Below, one piece after another: positions 52,129 to 61,222 of a stretch of DNA of 64,000 nucleotides. The translations under genes were made by a program, and so were the position numbers. Position 1 is the first letter of the stretch. Each line of letters starts with the position of its first letter. Source of the DNA: Albitalea sp966211955 (lineage in GTDB: Bacteria > Pseudomonadota > Gammaproteobacteria > Burkholderiales > Burkholderiaceae_C); NCBI GenBank assembly GCA_966211955.1, contig CBIHOF010000012.1:111847-175846 (forward strand), written 5' to 3'. A model generated the notes under the pieces. The model saw nothing but the letters and a program-made list of their open reading frames with translations, made no database searches and was not told the DNA's origin.

Positions 52129-53532
52129 ATGACCACCTTGCATCAGACCTCCGTTCCCACCGTTGGCGACACGCCGAAGGGCGGCTCCGTCCTCGGCTTC
52201 TACGCACCGAAGGGCACAAGGCGCCCGCCGCAGATCGCGCGCGCTGAAGGCATCTACCTGTGGGATGTCGACGGCCGGCGTTACCTGGATGCGACTTCCG
52301 GCGCGGTGGTCACGAACATCGGTCATGGAAATTCACATGTGCTTGAGGCGATGCGCGATCAAGCGTCGAAGGTCACTTACGCGTACCCTCGATTCTTCGA
52401 GAGCGAGCACAACATCCGACTTTCCGACCGCATTTGCGCCCTCGCCGGCGACGGCTTCGATCGCGCCTTCTTCATCTCCGGCGGTTCCGAGGCAAATGAA
52501 TCCGCGATCAAGTTCGCGCGCCAGTACGCTGTCGTCACCGGACAGGGCAAGAGATTCAAAGTCATCTCGCGCAACCCGAGCTACCACGGCGGCACCTTGG
52601 GGGCGCTTGGCGTTACGGGGGATACGAGCACGCATGCGCTTTACGGTCCCATGGTCGTCGAACAGCCGAAGGTTCCGGCGCCTCTGTCGTATCGGCTGCC
52701 GCAGGCTCATACGCAGGAAAGCTTCGAACGCTCGTGTGCTGCAGAACTGGAGCGTGCGATCGTGCAGGCGGGATCCGAGACGGTGCTGGCGTTCATCATG
52801 GAGCCGATTGGAGGTCTTTCGACGGGCGCTGTCGTTTCGTCACCCAGCTATTTCCGTACCGTGCGCGAGATCTGCGATCGGCATGGCGTGCTGCTTATTT
52901 TTGACGAGATCATGAGTGGCGCCGGCCGAACGGGTACCTTCCTCTGCGCTCATCACTGGGAGGGGGCTCGGCCCGACTTGGTCACCCTAGCCAAGGGACT
53001 CGCGGCCGGCTACACCCCCCTGGGTGCACTGCTCGCGCCGGATCACATGGTAGATGCCGTGGCCGGCAGCGGGGGCTTCGTCCACGGCCACACCTACTTC
53101 ACCAATCCGCTGTCCTGCGCCGTAGCCAACGCGGTGCTCGACCAGGTGGTGGAACACGATCTGGCATCCCGGGCCGCGGCACGGGGCATCTACCTTCGGG
53201 ATCGGTTGCTGCAGCTGGCCGAATGCTCTCCGATGCTCGGGGACGTGCGCGGTCTCGGCCTGCTGACGGCGATCGAGCTGGTCAGCGACAAGGAAGCCAA
53301 GCGCCAGCTGCCCGTCGCCTGGAACGCGCCCGCGCGCCTGACGCTGCATGGCCTGAAGCACGGCATCGCCTTGTACAACCGGCGCGCGAACAAGGGCGAG
53401 TTTGGTGATTTCCAGATGATCACACCGCCGCTCATCTGCACTGAGGCAGAAATCGACGAGCTGGTTCTGCTGCTCGGCAAGGCGCTGGACGACCTGCACG
53501 CTGAGGCCCGCTCCGAAGGGTTGGCGCGATGA
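52129..53532 (+). CDS. Class III aminotransferase (aspartate aminotransferase family)
   Basis: 467 residues. Class III PLP fold: SGGSEANESAIKFAR, SYHGGT, FDEIMSGAGRTGTF with the PLP Asp, and LVTLAKGLAAGYTPLGA with the PLP Lys. Relatives use omega-amino acids or taurine with pyruvate. ATG 52129 is preceded by CGGAA. A short frame with an ATGA overlap at 53529 ends after 36 codons and may be the stub of a lost downstream gene. No other metabolic genes of a pathway are next to it. Confidence 0.9.
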   Translation: MTTLHQTSVPTVGDTPKGGSVLGFYAPKGTRRPPQIARAEGIYLWDVDGRRYLDATSGAVVTNIGHGNSHVLEAMRDQASKVTYAYPRFFESEHNIRLSDRICALAGDGFDRAFFISGGSEANESAIKFARQYAVVTGQGKRFKVISRNPSYHGGTLGALGVTGDTSTHALYGPMVVEQPKVPAPLSYRLPQAHTQESFERSCAAELERAIVQAGSETVLAFIMEPIGGLSTGAVVSSPSYFRTVREICDRHGVLLIFDEIMSGAGRTGTFLCAHHWEGARPDLVTLAKGLAAGYTPLGALLAPDHMVDAVAGSGGFVHGHTYFTNPLSCAVANAVLDQVVEHDLASRAAARGIYLRDRLLQLAECSPMLGDVRGLGLLTAIELVSDKEAKRQLPVAWNAPARLTLHGLKHGIALYNRRANKGEFGDFQMITPPLICTEAEIDELVLLLGKALDDLHAEARSEGLAR

Positions 53533-53819
53533 CGCGAGTGATTTTGCCGTCGATGCCTTCGCATCGGGAGGTCCAACTTCAACGTTCGACACACGCGCCA
53601 TCGGTCGGCTCGCAAAGTGATTCTCCTTCGCTGGAATGAGCCAGCTGTCGCAATGCCCTCGGCGCCATCGCGTGTGCCTTCCTTTCGCAAGAGGCCTTCA
53701 ACGAGGGGGCTCCAATCGCTTGCCGATTGAGGTGCTTCGGCGTAAACGCGAGGTCCGGCGGTCGCGTTGAGGAACCAGCAAGGCGCTCTTGCCTGCCAAC
53801 TCAAAGCGAAGGACCCGCC

Positions 53820-54086
53820 ATGAAGAAGATGCTTACCGCTTGTGCGCTTGCCCTGACTGCAGTCGTCAGCATGGGCCAAACCACGACAGACACAAAGGGC
53901 GTGACGACGAGTACCGACCCGGCGAAGGCCGCCAGCGTCGAGCGCAAAGCCGCCGAGCTGAAGGCTCAGGACCAAAAGGTGGCCACCAGTGGGACCTCGA
54001 GCAGCAACCACAAGACGACAGCCCATCATCCCAAGCACCACCGCCATCACAAGGTCGCGGTTAGCAAGGCTGCAACGAGCAAGTAA
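53820..54086 (+). CDS. Small secreted Thr/Lys/His-rich protein
   Basis: 88 residues. AAGGA precedes the ATG. A signal peptide (KKMLTACALALTAVVSMGQ, cleavage near 19-20) is followed by a low-complexity Thr/Ala/Lys chain and a His-rich basic tail (HHPKHHRHHKV). Similar small proteins are common and uncharacterised in Burkholderiales; the His tail might bind metal. Its first half is duplicated at 35149-35271. Confidence 0.75.
   Translation: MKKMLTACALALTAVVSMGQTTTDTKGVTTSTDPAKAASVERKAAELKAQDQKVATSGTSSSNHKTTAHHPKHHRHHKVAVSKAATSK
53834..53956 (+). repeat. Copy 2 of the 123-bp duplication
   Basis: Matches 35149-35271 with two differences. This copy lies within the intact small secreted protein gene, covering the signal peptide and the first part of the mature chain. 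Confidence 0.85.
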
Positions 54087-54587
54087 GAAGGAGCGGCGGC
54101 CACGGCCGTCGCGGCGCGGATGGCATTCCTTCCTCCACGACAACACGAACCAATGCCCGCACGGCCTGCACGCCGGGCCGACGTTGGATAGGTCGTCATA
54201 GCGATAACCCCGCACCCTAGACAGACTTCCACCCAGCACTTGCTTGCCCAGCCTCTTCCAGAGCGACGTAGGCGTGGGCCTCGTCCTTCCGCCGCTTTCG
54301 CGTGCGACGGTGAGCCGGCAGCCGACGGAAGAATACGCGGAGCGCAGTGCCGTCGACCAGACGACACGGCAGATCGGCTCCGTCATTGGCGTGGGACGGT
54401 GCCCCTGATCGGGCACGTCGATGTCCAGCGCAGCGACTTCAATGCCACGTACGGACTGCGCTTCGGCCACTTCTCACTGCCGCGCCGTGCGCGTTCGTCA
54501 ACACCCGGCCGGTCACAACCAATCGCATTGAAGACGCTGGCGCGCGACCATGCCCTCAATGACGGTGCAAACACGCACCCCACATGC
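54087..54587. other. About 500 bp without an assignable gene
   Basis: Arginine-rich frames on both strands, none with a start, ribosome binding site and protein-like composition together. Possible scar DNA near mobile elements; nothing can be named. Confidence 0.4.
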
Positions 54588-54615
54588 AACGAGGCCGGCT
54601 TCCGCCGGCCTCGTT
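54588..54615 (-). terminator. Strong hairpin downstream of the PEP-CTERM gene
   Basis: AACGAGGCCGGC-TTCC-GCCGGCCTCGTT is a perfect 12-bp stem with a tetraloop, 20 bp past the stop of the PEP-CTERM gene. No long T tract follows. It is the clearest terminator-like hairpin in the window. Confidence 0.7.
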
Positions 54616-54634
54616 CCCACCAATCACACGCGCA

Positions 54635-55252
54635 TCAGGCCTGGCGACGGCGACGTGCGACGAAGCCCACCACGCCGAGACCGGCGAGCATGAGGGCATA
54701 GGTCTCGGGCTCCGGCACGGCGGCGACGGTGACGCCGACGACGAGGTCGTCGAAGTCAGCGTCGATCTTCAGGCCGTCGTTGAAGCCGAGCACGTAGTCG
54801 AACTCGCCATGCTCCCCCTTGTAAGCGTTGAACGAGCCGTCGGAGCCGAACGTTCCCAGCACCACATAGCTTGCGAAGGCGAGGGCGTTGCCGCCGTTGT
54901 CGACATTGGTGCCGTCGTTGACGTCACGGAAGCTGAAGTTCATCGGCGTGCCGACAGCGAAGGGGCCGTAGGTGCTCGGCGCCGTCGCGAGGTTGTCGAA
55001 GACGAGCACGTTGTTCACGTAGAACTGGTTCACGTGCGCCGCCTCCTTGCCCAGGAAGGTCGCGGTGAGGCGGTCCAGGGGGTTGTCGGAGACGAGCAAT
55101 GCGTCCTCGAGGCCCACGCTCTGCGGCGAGGTCAGCACCGGCGGTGCGTCGTAGCCGCTGAAGTGACGTTCGGTGCCGCCCACCAGCGTGACGCTGGCGT
55201 TGGCGAGACCGACGGACATGAGCAATGCCGAAGCAATCAAAGAGTGTTTCAT
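54635..55252 (-). CDS. PEP-CTERM sorting domain protein
   Basis: 205 residues: signal peptide (cleavage after LANAS, near 20), a beta-rich secreted domain, and a C-terminal VPEPETYALMLAGLGVVGFVARRRRQA, which is the Pro-Glu-Pro motif, membrane helix and Arg cluster recognised by exosortase (EpsH/XrtA). Such proteins are exported and processed on the way to the extracellular matrix. No exosortase is in the window. ATG 55252 starts a good signal; the frame extends upstream without a better start. Confidence 0.92.
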   Translation of the reverse strand: MKHSLIASALLMSVGLANASVTLVGGTERHFSGYDAPPVLTSPQSVGLEDALLVSDNPLDRLTATFLGKEAAHVNQFYVNNVLVFDNLATAPSTYGPFAVGTPMNFSFRDVNDGTNVDNGGNALAFASYVVLGTFGSDGSFNAYKGEHGEFDYVLGFNDGLKIDADFDDLVVGVTVAAVPEPETYALMLAGLGVVGFVARRRRQA

Positions 55253-55457
55253 GGGTTGTCCACTGGAGGTTGGGAAGGTGAACACCTGCACGACGTCAGC
55301 TGTTCAATACGGGCGCGACCTCGTGTTCGCGCTGCAGTGGACGATAGCGATGTGTCCGAATGTTCCAGAGCGGAGGACAGCGCTACTCGATGTCAGCATT
55401 TTCTTACCCCAAGTCGGGGGATGGGCCCCTTATGCTGGTGGCACTCCTTTTCCGAAC

Positions 55458-55480
55458 GCGGGCGCTGTACGTGCGCCCGC
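55458..55480. other. GC hairpin in the PEP-CTERM/hemerythrin gap
   Basis: GCGGGCGC-N7-GCGCCCGC is a perfect 8-bp inverted repeat, 62 bp upstream of the hemerythrin ATG, in the 289-bp gap between divergent genes. It may be a 5'-leader hairpin or an operator. No promoter can be assigned with confidence. Confidence 0.35.
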
Positions 55481-55541
55481 GCTTGGTCGCTGATTAAACA
55501 CACAATACCCCGTCCGAACGATGTGATCCGGGAGCTGCCAC

Positions 55542-56126
55542 ATGATCTTCGACGCCATCCGCGAGAGCCACGACCTGCAGCGTGACCTGTGCCGCAAGCT
55601 CACGGCATCGCGCGGCGACATGGCTGCGCGTCAAGTGCTCTTCCTGCAGTTGAAGGTCGAGCTGATGGCGCACGCGGCGGCCGAGGAACGTCAGCTGTAC
55701 GTCCCTCTGCTGATGGAGGACGGCGGCCTCGACGCGTCGCGCCATGCGCTGCACGAGCACCACGAGATTGACGAGTTGCTGGACGACTTGTCCGTGCGGA
55801 ACAAGAAGGAGGCCGGCTGGATCGCAACCGCGAAGAAGCTGAGCTTCAAGGTGCGCCATCACCTGAAGGAGGAGGAGTCGAAGTTCTTCCAGGTCGCCGG
55901 GCGGCTACTGTCGGAGACTAAGAAGAAGCAGCTAGCGCGCAAGTACACGCAAGAGATCGCGCGAATGCGCAGGCACTACGCCGCCGAGTACGAATCGATC
56001 GTCGTCGCGGCGGCGAGCGGTCTCGTCAAGCCCGCGAAACGATCGGCCGACAAGCCCGCGACGCGCGGCAGTGCGAGCGCGGGCGCGCTACTGCGAAGCA
56101 AGAGCGAACCGCGCCGCACACGCTGA
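55542..56126 (+). CDS. Hemerythrin HHE domain protein
   Basis: 194 residues. Two HHE-type helical pairs with the di-iron ligands visible: SHDLQRD, HAAAEERQLYVPL, HEHHEIDELL and HHLKEEESKFF. The last 40 residues are a basic Ala/Lys/Ser-rich tail. It may bind oxygen or NO, or protect iron-sulfur sites. GGGAG precedes the ATG. No regulator is next to it. Confidence 0.88.
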   Translation: MIFDAIRESHDLQRDLCRKLTASRGDMAARQVLFLQLKVELMAHAAAEERQLYVPLLMEDGGLDASRHALHEHHEIDELLDDLSVRNKKEAGWIATAKKLSFKVRHHLKEEESKFFQVAGRLLSETKKKQLARKYTQEIARMRRHYAAEYESIVVAAASGLVKPAKRSADKPATRGSASAGALLRSKSEPRRTR

Positions 56127-56249
56127 TCAGGTGCCAACGAGGGCGGGCTCAAGGACATTGGGCGCTTCGCGTGATTTTCACGGTCGATACCTCTCGTGAC
56201 CGTGAAGCGTCTGGGACAGGCCCTCGTTACCTTCTCGACACGCCGATCG

Positions 56250-58564
56250 TCACGGTTCGACCTGGGGTGAATAGCCGCAATGTCGCCGCAGATGAGCTGC
56301 CGTGTCGCCCGAGCCCTTGGAGATCATGTCCGCCACCGTGCCTTCGAACATCACCCGTCCGCCCCGCTGTCCCGCGTCAGGTCCCATGTCGATGAGCCAG
56401 TCCGCCCGTGCGATCACGTCGAGGTGATGCTCGATCACGACGACCGTGGCGCCGCGGGCGATGAGCCGTCCGAACATTCCGAGCAGGCGGTCGATGTCTG
56501 ACAGATGCAGCCCGGTGGTGGGCTCGTCGAACACGTAGATCTGGCCCGGGTTCGCAAGCTCGGTCGCCAACTTCAGGCGCTGCCGCTCGCCACCGGACAA
56601 GCTGGACAGCGGCTGGCCCAGCGAGAGGTAGGCCAAGCCGACCTCCTCGAGCCGCGCCAGCGCAGCAGCGATGTCTTCCTCATCGAAGAAGGCGCGGGCT
56701 TCGGTGACGCGCATGGCGAGCACCTCGGCGATGGTCTTGCCGCGCAGTCGGTACTGCAGGACCTGGTCCGTGAAGCGCGATCCACGGCAGACCTCGCAAA
56801 TGCTGACGATGGGCTCCATGAACGCGAGGTCCGTCTCCACGGTTCCGATGCCCTTGCACACTGGACATGCTCCGCCGGCATTGGCGCTGAACAGCGAGGC
56901 GCTGGCTGCGTTCACCCGGGCGAAGCCTTTGCGGATGGCGTCGAAGATGCCGATGTACGTGGCGATGTTCGAACGCCGCGATGCACCGATTGCGCCTTGG
57001 TCGATGCACACCGCCTCGGGGTAGGCGCGCACAAAGGCGCCGTTGATCAGGCTGCTCTTGCCCGAGCCCGCGACGCCGGTCACCACCGTCAGCACGCCGC
57101 GCGGGATCGACACGTTCACGTCCTTCAGGTTGTGCAACCTGGCATGTGTGAGCGGCAGCCAGCCGCTGGGGCTGCGCGGCGTGGTATTGACGAGTGCAGG
57201 GCGCGACAGATGGCGCCCGGTGAGCGTGTCGGCCTGCCGCAACTGGACCACGCTGCCTTCGAAGACCACGGTTCCGCCCGCGTCGCCCGCCTTCGGGCCA
57301 ATGTCAATGACGTGGTCCGCCGCCACGATGACGTCCGGGTCGTGCTCGACCACCAGCACTGTGTTGCCCTTGTCGCGAAGGTGGCGCAGCAGCTCGGTCA
57401 GTCGCGCGACATCCCGCGGATGCAGGCCAGTGCTGGGCTCGTCGAAGATGTAGCTCATGTCGCTCAGGCTGCTGCCCAGGTGGCGCACCATCTTCACCCG
57501 CTGCGATTCCCCGCCGGACAGGCTGGCCGTCTCGCGGCCCAGACTCAGGTAGCCCAAGCCGATGTCGACGAGGTGTTGCAGCCGATGCACGAGCGCCGGG
57601 ACCATCGTGGCGGCCAGCGGCGCATCGATGCGGCTGGCGATCGTCACCAGTTCACCCACCTCAGCTCGCACCAGTCGGCGATGTTCCTGCCATCGATCCG
57701 GCAGCTCAGTATCTTGTCGTTGAGCCGCGCGCCGTGGCAGGCGGGGCAGGGCCCGGCCATCACCAACCGATCCCATTCGTCACGGTCCAGTCCCTTGACC
57801 TCGTCGATGCTGCGGCCGAGGAAGCTGCGTCGAATGCGCGGCAACACGCCTTCGTAGCGGGCCGAGGGCGGCCAGCCGGGGCCAGGGTTCGTGATGCGCA
57901 CGTCCTGCGCGTGCAGCAGGGTCTCCCACTCGTCGGCGGTGTAGTCCTTCAGTGCCTTGTCGTTGTCGAAGAGGCCGCTGTGCGCGTAGCGCTTCCATCG
58001 GTATCCACCGACGGCGAAGGCACCGAAGCGGATGGCGCCCTGGTTGAGCGACCGCTCCCGGTCGAAGAGCCGATCCACGTCGATGGTGTCGACTTTGCCC
58101 AGGCCTTGGCAGTCCGCGCACATGCCGTCGGGGTGGTTGAACGAGAAGACGTTGGAGTACCCGACGAAAGGCTGCCCCATGCGAGAGAACAGCAGGCGCA
58201 TTAGCGCGAGGATGTCGGTGGCCGTGCCGACGGTGGAGCGGACGTTGCCGCCAAGGCGGCGCTGGTCGACAACGATGGCCGCACAGAGGTTCTCCAGCGA
58301 GTCGGCGTCGGGCTGCGCATGGTGCGGCAGGCGATGCCGCACGAACGAGGAGAAGGTGTCGTTCAACTGCCGCTGCGACTCGGCCGCGATCGTGTCGAAG
58401 ACGAGCGAAGACTTGCCGGACCCCGAGACGCCGGTGAAGACAGTGATGCGCTTCTTCGGAATCTCGACGCTGACGTTGCGCAGGTTGTTCTCCCGCGCCC
58501 CCACGATCCGGATCACATCGGTCGAGGGCGAGGGCATCGGCGTTGGCTGGGTCTTGGCGTGCAT
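56250..58564 (-). pseudogene. Frameshifted UvrA-like ABC ATPase (short UvrA class)
   Basis: Two frames together make about 770 residues of a UvrA-type protein. The first (58564 down to about 57660) has Walker A GVSGSGKSSL, CADCQGLGKV and CPACHGARL zinc-finger groups; the second (about 57660 down to 56250) has LSGGESQRVKMVRHL, Walker A GVAGSGKSSL, CPVCKGIG, CEVCRGSRF and LSGGERQRLKLATEL. The break is a missing base near 57662. The size fits the short UvrA class that lacks the UvrB-binding part and is linked to drug resistance. Whether the break is real or a sequencing error cannot be decided here. Confidence 0.85.
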
Positions 58565-58782
58565 GCCGGTTCTCAGCAATCAATGTTCCTTCCTCGAAGG
58601 CGGTGTGCGGGAGGCGGGCGCGGCGGATCAGCCGCTACATTGCGCGCAGGCGGTCCCACGCAGCATGCGGGCAGGCGCGTCGCGTGGTGGCCTCTGGTAC
58701 AGCGATGCGCAGTGGCCGAGCGCGCAGGCACGCGAGGAGGCCTTTGCTGCCGAATCCGTTGATCCGCAGGCAGCACACCGAA

Positions 58783-58935
58783 TTAGGCCTCCGGCTGCTG
58801 GAGCATCGGCATGTTCAGAAACACCATCGACTGGCGCAGGTGGTGGTTGGCTCCGAAGCCGCCCATCGCATCGGGCGAAACGCTGATCACCGCGCCGGGC
58901 TTGCCGTTCCACGCGCTCTTACCATAGGGCCGCGA
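58783..58935 (-). pseudogene. C-terminal remnant of an NADPH-dependent FMN reductase
   Basis: The frame SRPYGKSAWNGKPGAVISVSPDAMGGFGANHHLRQSMVFLNMPMLQQPEA (read as motifs SRPYGKSAWNGKP and HHLRQSMVFLNMPML) is the end of an NAD(P)H-dependent FMN/quinone reductase. A stop codon lies just before it in frame, and the flavin-binding N-terminal part is missing. Confidence 0.78.
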
Positions 58936-58943
58936 CGGTCATC

Positions 58944-59279
58944 TCAGGTCATACCACCACGCTGACGATGCTCTCGCAAGACGCGGCCAGCGATCGACTC
59001 AACCGCCACATTCGACGCGCCACCCTCTGCCATGTAGTAGGTCTTGGACCCGTCGGCCCAATGCCACCACCTCAGTACCCAGCGCTCCATTTTCCTGGGG
59101 GTGGGCGCGGGGGCGTCCAGGGGGTAGCCGCAGCGCTGCGTGTGCTCCAGCAAGGTCAACTCCTTGCACACCATCGCTTCGGTCTCAAGGTGGAAGGGCA
59201 CGTCCTGTCCGTTCCTGCTGCCGCCTACGAATATCATGGGGCCGTCGAGTCGCGTCACGCTAAACCGGATTTGCCTCAT
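58944..59279 (-). CDS. Hypothetical protein with N-terminal V-G-G-x-x-N-G-Q motif
   Basis: Up to 111 residues with protein-like composition: MIFVGGSRNGQDVPF near the start, then a Trp-rich stretch (MERWVLRWWHWADGSKTYYMAEGG). Its ATG at 59279 shares the CATG with the opposite gene; the Met at 59237 is an alternative and would remove the overlap. No ribosome binding site is clear. I do not recognise a family, though the first motif recurs in small hypothetical proteins of phage-like origin. Confidence 0.5.
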   Translation of the reverse strand: MRQIRFSVTRLDGPMIFVGGSRNGQDVPFHLETEAMVCKELTLLEHTQRCGYPLDAPAPTPRKMERWVLRWWHWADGSKTYYMAEGGASNVAVESIAGRVLREHRQRGGMT

Positions 59280-59865
59280 GCCTTACTTTGCCGCAGGCCG
59301 TGTCGTCCTGGTGACACCTGATGAAGCTCGCGCCATTGCCGACACTGGAAACATGGACCTGGTGCTGTCAAAGGGTGCCGCGATCGATGTGTTGGACGTC
59401 GACGGGGCCCTGTTTTGCGCCTTGCACGCGCTGGCGAGTGAGCGAGCTCCGCACGAATTGCGGGTGTTTACAAGACACTGGACGAGCAGCGATGGCGGCC
59501 GAAGCCGTATGGTCGGTGGCGACCATGTTGATGTTCTTTCTGGAGACGAACTAGATTCGGCGCTGGCCGCAGTAGAGGCGCTACTGCTTGAGTGCCGCAC
59601 GCACCCAGGAGGAATCGCGGCCATTTTGGAATCAGCGGACTTGCCTCATGGTATGGACGCCGAGTCAGCAGAAGCGGAGCTGTACGAAGCTGCGAGCCGT
59701 CCAGCGCCAAAGACCCTGGTTGAGGCGAACGCAGCCTTCAAAGCGGCATATCCAGGGGATCATTTGCCAGCGGCTGCCCTATATGCGTGGCTAACGGCCT
59801 TCGCAACCTCTTTACGTTACGCACGCTCAGCGGGTGAAGTCGTTGTTCATTTCGCCATCTTCTGA
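59278..59865 (+). CDS. Hypothetical protein
   Basis: 195 residues with balanced composition, alternating helices and strands (AGRVVLVTPDEARAIADTG; AALYAWLTAFATSLRYARS), no signal peptide and no membrane helix. Start ATG 59278 has GGA about 8 bases upstream. Codon use is somewhat less GC-biased than in neighbours. It is divergent from the previous gene with overlapping start codons. I recognise no domain. Confidence 0.58.
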   Translation: MPYFAAGRVVLVTPDEARAIADTGNMDLVLSKGAAIDVLDVDGALFCALHALASERAPHELRVFTRHWTSSDGGRSRMVGGDHVDVLSGDELDSALAAVEALLLECRTHPGGIAAILESADLPHGMDAESAEAELYEAASRPAPKTLVEANAAFKAAYPGDHLPAAALYAWLTAFATSLRYARSAGEVVVHFAIF

Positions 59866-59953
59866 CACTTTCGGCCAGAAGCGGCCCTCCGCCACAGGCC
59901 GGTATGGAGAGTGGACGAACAAGGGATCGTCAGGAATCTTCACGTGACGACGC

Positions 59954-60301
59954 CTACGAAGCTGCAGACCGGCGGGCCCCGTGAAGCAAGAAGGCGCCCA
60001 CGAGGGCAGCATTCTTGAAGAAGTGCAGCAACTGGTTCTGCTGGTCGGGCGGCACCGCCTGCCAGAAAGCATGGGCAGCGAACGCGTCGCCCACCAGGAA
60101 GGCGGGCAGTGCAAGCGCGACCGGGCGCATTTTCCAGCCCAGCAGGACGGCCAGGCCGGCAGCGCACTCGAGCAAGGCGATCGCGACAGACGATGGCACC
60201 TCGAACTCGCGCCAAGGATCGAGCAGATGCATGCCGCCCGGCCCCAAGAACGCCAGCGCGAGCATCCCGCGTCCCAGGGACAAACGCGGGCATTCGTTCA
60301 T
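59954..60301 (-). CDS. DoxX-like membrane protein
   Basis: 115 residues with about four hydrophobic segments: AFLGPGGMHLLDPWREFEVP, AIALLECAAGLAVLLGWKMRPVALALPAFLVG, and HFFKNAALVGAFLLHGAR, on the pattern of DoxX family proteins. It overlaps the preceding short-chain dehydrogenase stop (ATGA), so it is the last gene of a three-gene operon. Role unknown. Confidence 0.82.
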   Translation of the reverse strand: MNECPRLSLGRGMLALAFLGPGGMHLLDPWREFEVPSSVAIALLECAAGLAVLLGWKMRPVALALPAFLVGDAFAAHAFWQAVPPDQQNQLLHFFKNAALVGAFLLHGARRSAAS

Positions 60302-61191
60302 GACACGACGCTCGGCTTGAGCAGGTCCGCGATGCCGATGCGCCGCGCGAACTCTTCGCGTACCCTTTCGGCCACCTCGGTGACGGCGGCCGCGCCATCA
60401 TCGATGAAGTCGACCACCGAACGGAACGGGCGAGTCCCGGCGGGCAGGGCGACGATGCGTGCGATCTCGTCCGCGACCGCGACTGGGTCGGCGTGGTCGG
60501 GTGTAAGCGCGCTCAGCCGAGCGCCGACCTGGTCCATCAGCCCGTCGTACCGCGAGTAGGCCGCAGCAGTCACCGCATCGGCCGGCTTGCCCGCGTTCGG
60601 AAAGTGCGCCGTGCCTTTCGTGAAGGCGCCGGGCACGACGATGGAGGTCTCGATGCCGAAGCGCGCCACCTCGTACGACAGCGTGATCGCCAGCGAATCC
60701 ATCGCCGCCTTCGCTGCGGCATAGGGCCCGAGGAACGGCGGGAAGCCGCCGCGCGTCGTCGTGCTGCTCACCCACAGCAGCAGGCCGGACTGCTGATTGC
60801 GCAACACCGGCAGCACCGCCTTGTTGACACGCTGGGTGCCGAGCACGTTGGTGTCGAACACCTTGACGATCTCCTCAGGCGTGAAGGCCTCCGTCGGCCC
60901 GACGACCAGGTGGCCGGCGTTGTGCACGACGACGTCGAGGCGGCCTTGCTCGCCGACGATGGTCTGCACCGCCGCGTCGGCGGAATCCTGCGACAGCACG
61001 TCGAGCTCGACAGCGCGAAGGTCGTATCCCTGGGCGAAGCTCCAGTCGCGGAGCTCGCGCACATGCGCCGCGTTGCGCCCGTGGATGTCGCGCATGCTGG
61101 CGTACACCGTGTGGCCAGCCGCTGCGAGCGCGCGAGACGTGAGGTGGCCGATGCCGGTCGAGGCGCCGGTGACGAGGATGACGGATTTCAT
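60298..61191 (-). CDS. Short-chain dehydrogenase/reductase
   Basis: 297 residues. Cofactor motif TGASTGIG, NAG (VVHNAGHLVV), catalytic Ser and YxxxK (VSSTTTRGG, YAAAKAAMDS) are complete. It has a longer C-terminal region, as in the classical SDRs that act on larger ketones. AAAGGAG precedes the ATG at 61191. It lies 31 bp after another SDR gene. Confidence 0.9.
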   Translation of the reverse strand: MKSVILVTGASTGIGHLTSRALAAAGHTVYASMRDIHGRNAAHVRELRDWSFAQGYDLRAVELDVLSQDSADAAVQTIVGEQGRLDVVVHNAGHLVVGPTEAFTPEEIVKVFDTNVLGTQRVNKAVLPVLRNQQSGLLLWVSSTTTRGGFPPFLGPYAAAKAAMDSLAITLSYEVARFGIETSIVVPGAFTKGTAHFPNAGKPADAVTAAAYSRYDGLMDQVGARLSALTPDHADPVAVADEIARIVALPAGTRPFRSVVDFIDDGAAAVTEVAERVREEFARRIGIADLLKPSVVS

Positions 61192-61222
61192 GATGGCTCC
61201 TTTGCAGAGAGAGTGGATCGCT

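Noticed and set aside
53529..53639. Short frame coupled to the aminotransferase stop
   Set aside because: Only 36 codons with no domain; mentioned as possible stub of a lost gene, but not strong enough for a feature.
54240..54701. Plus-strand frame near the PEP-CTERM gene
   Set aside because: Composition is arginine-rich, it crosses the terminator hairpin and enters the antisense of the PEP-CTERM gene.
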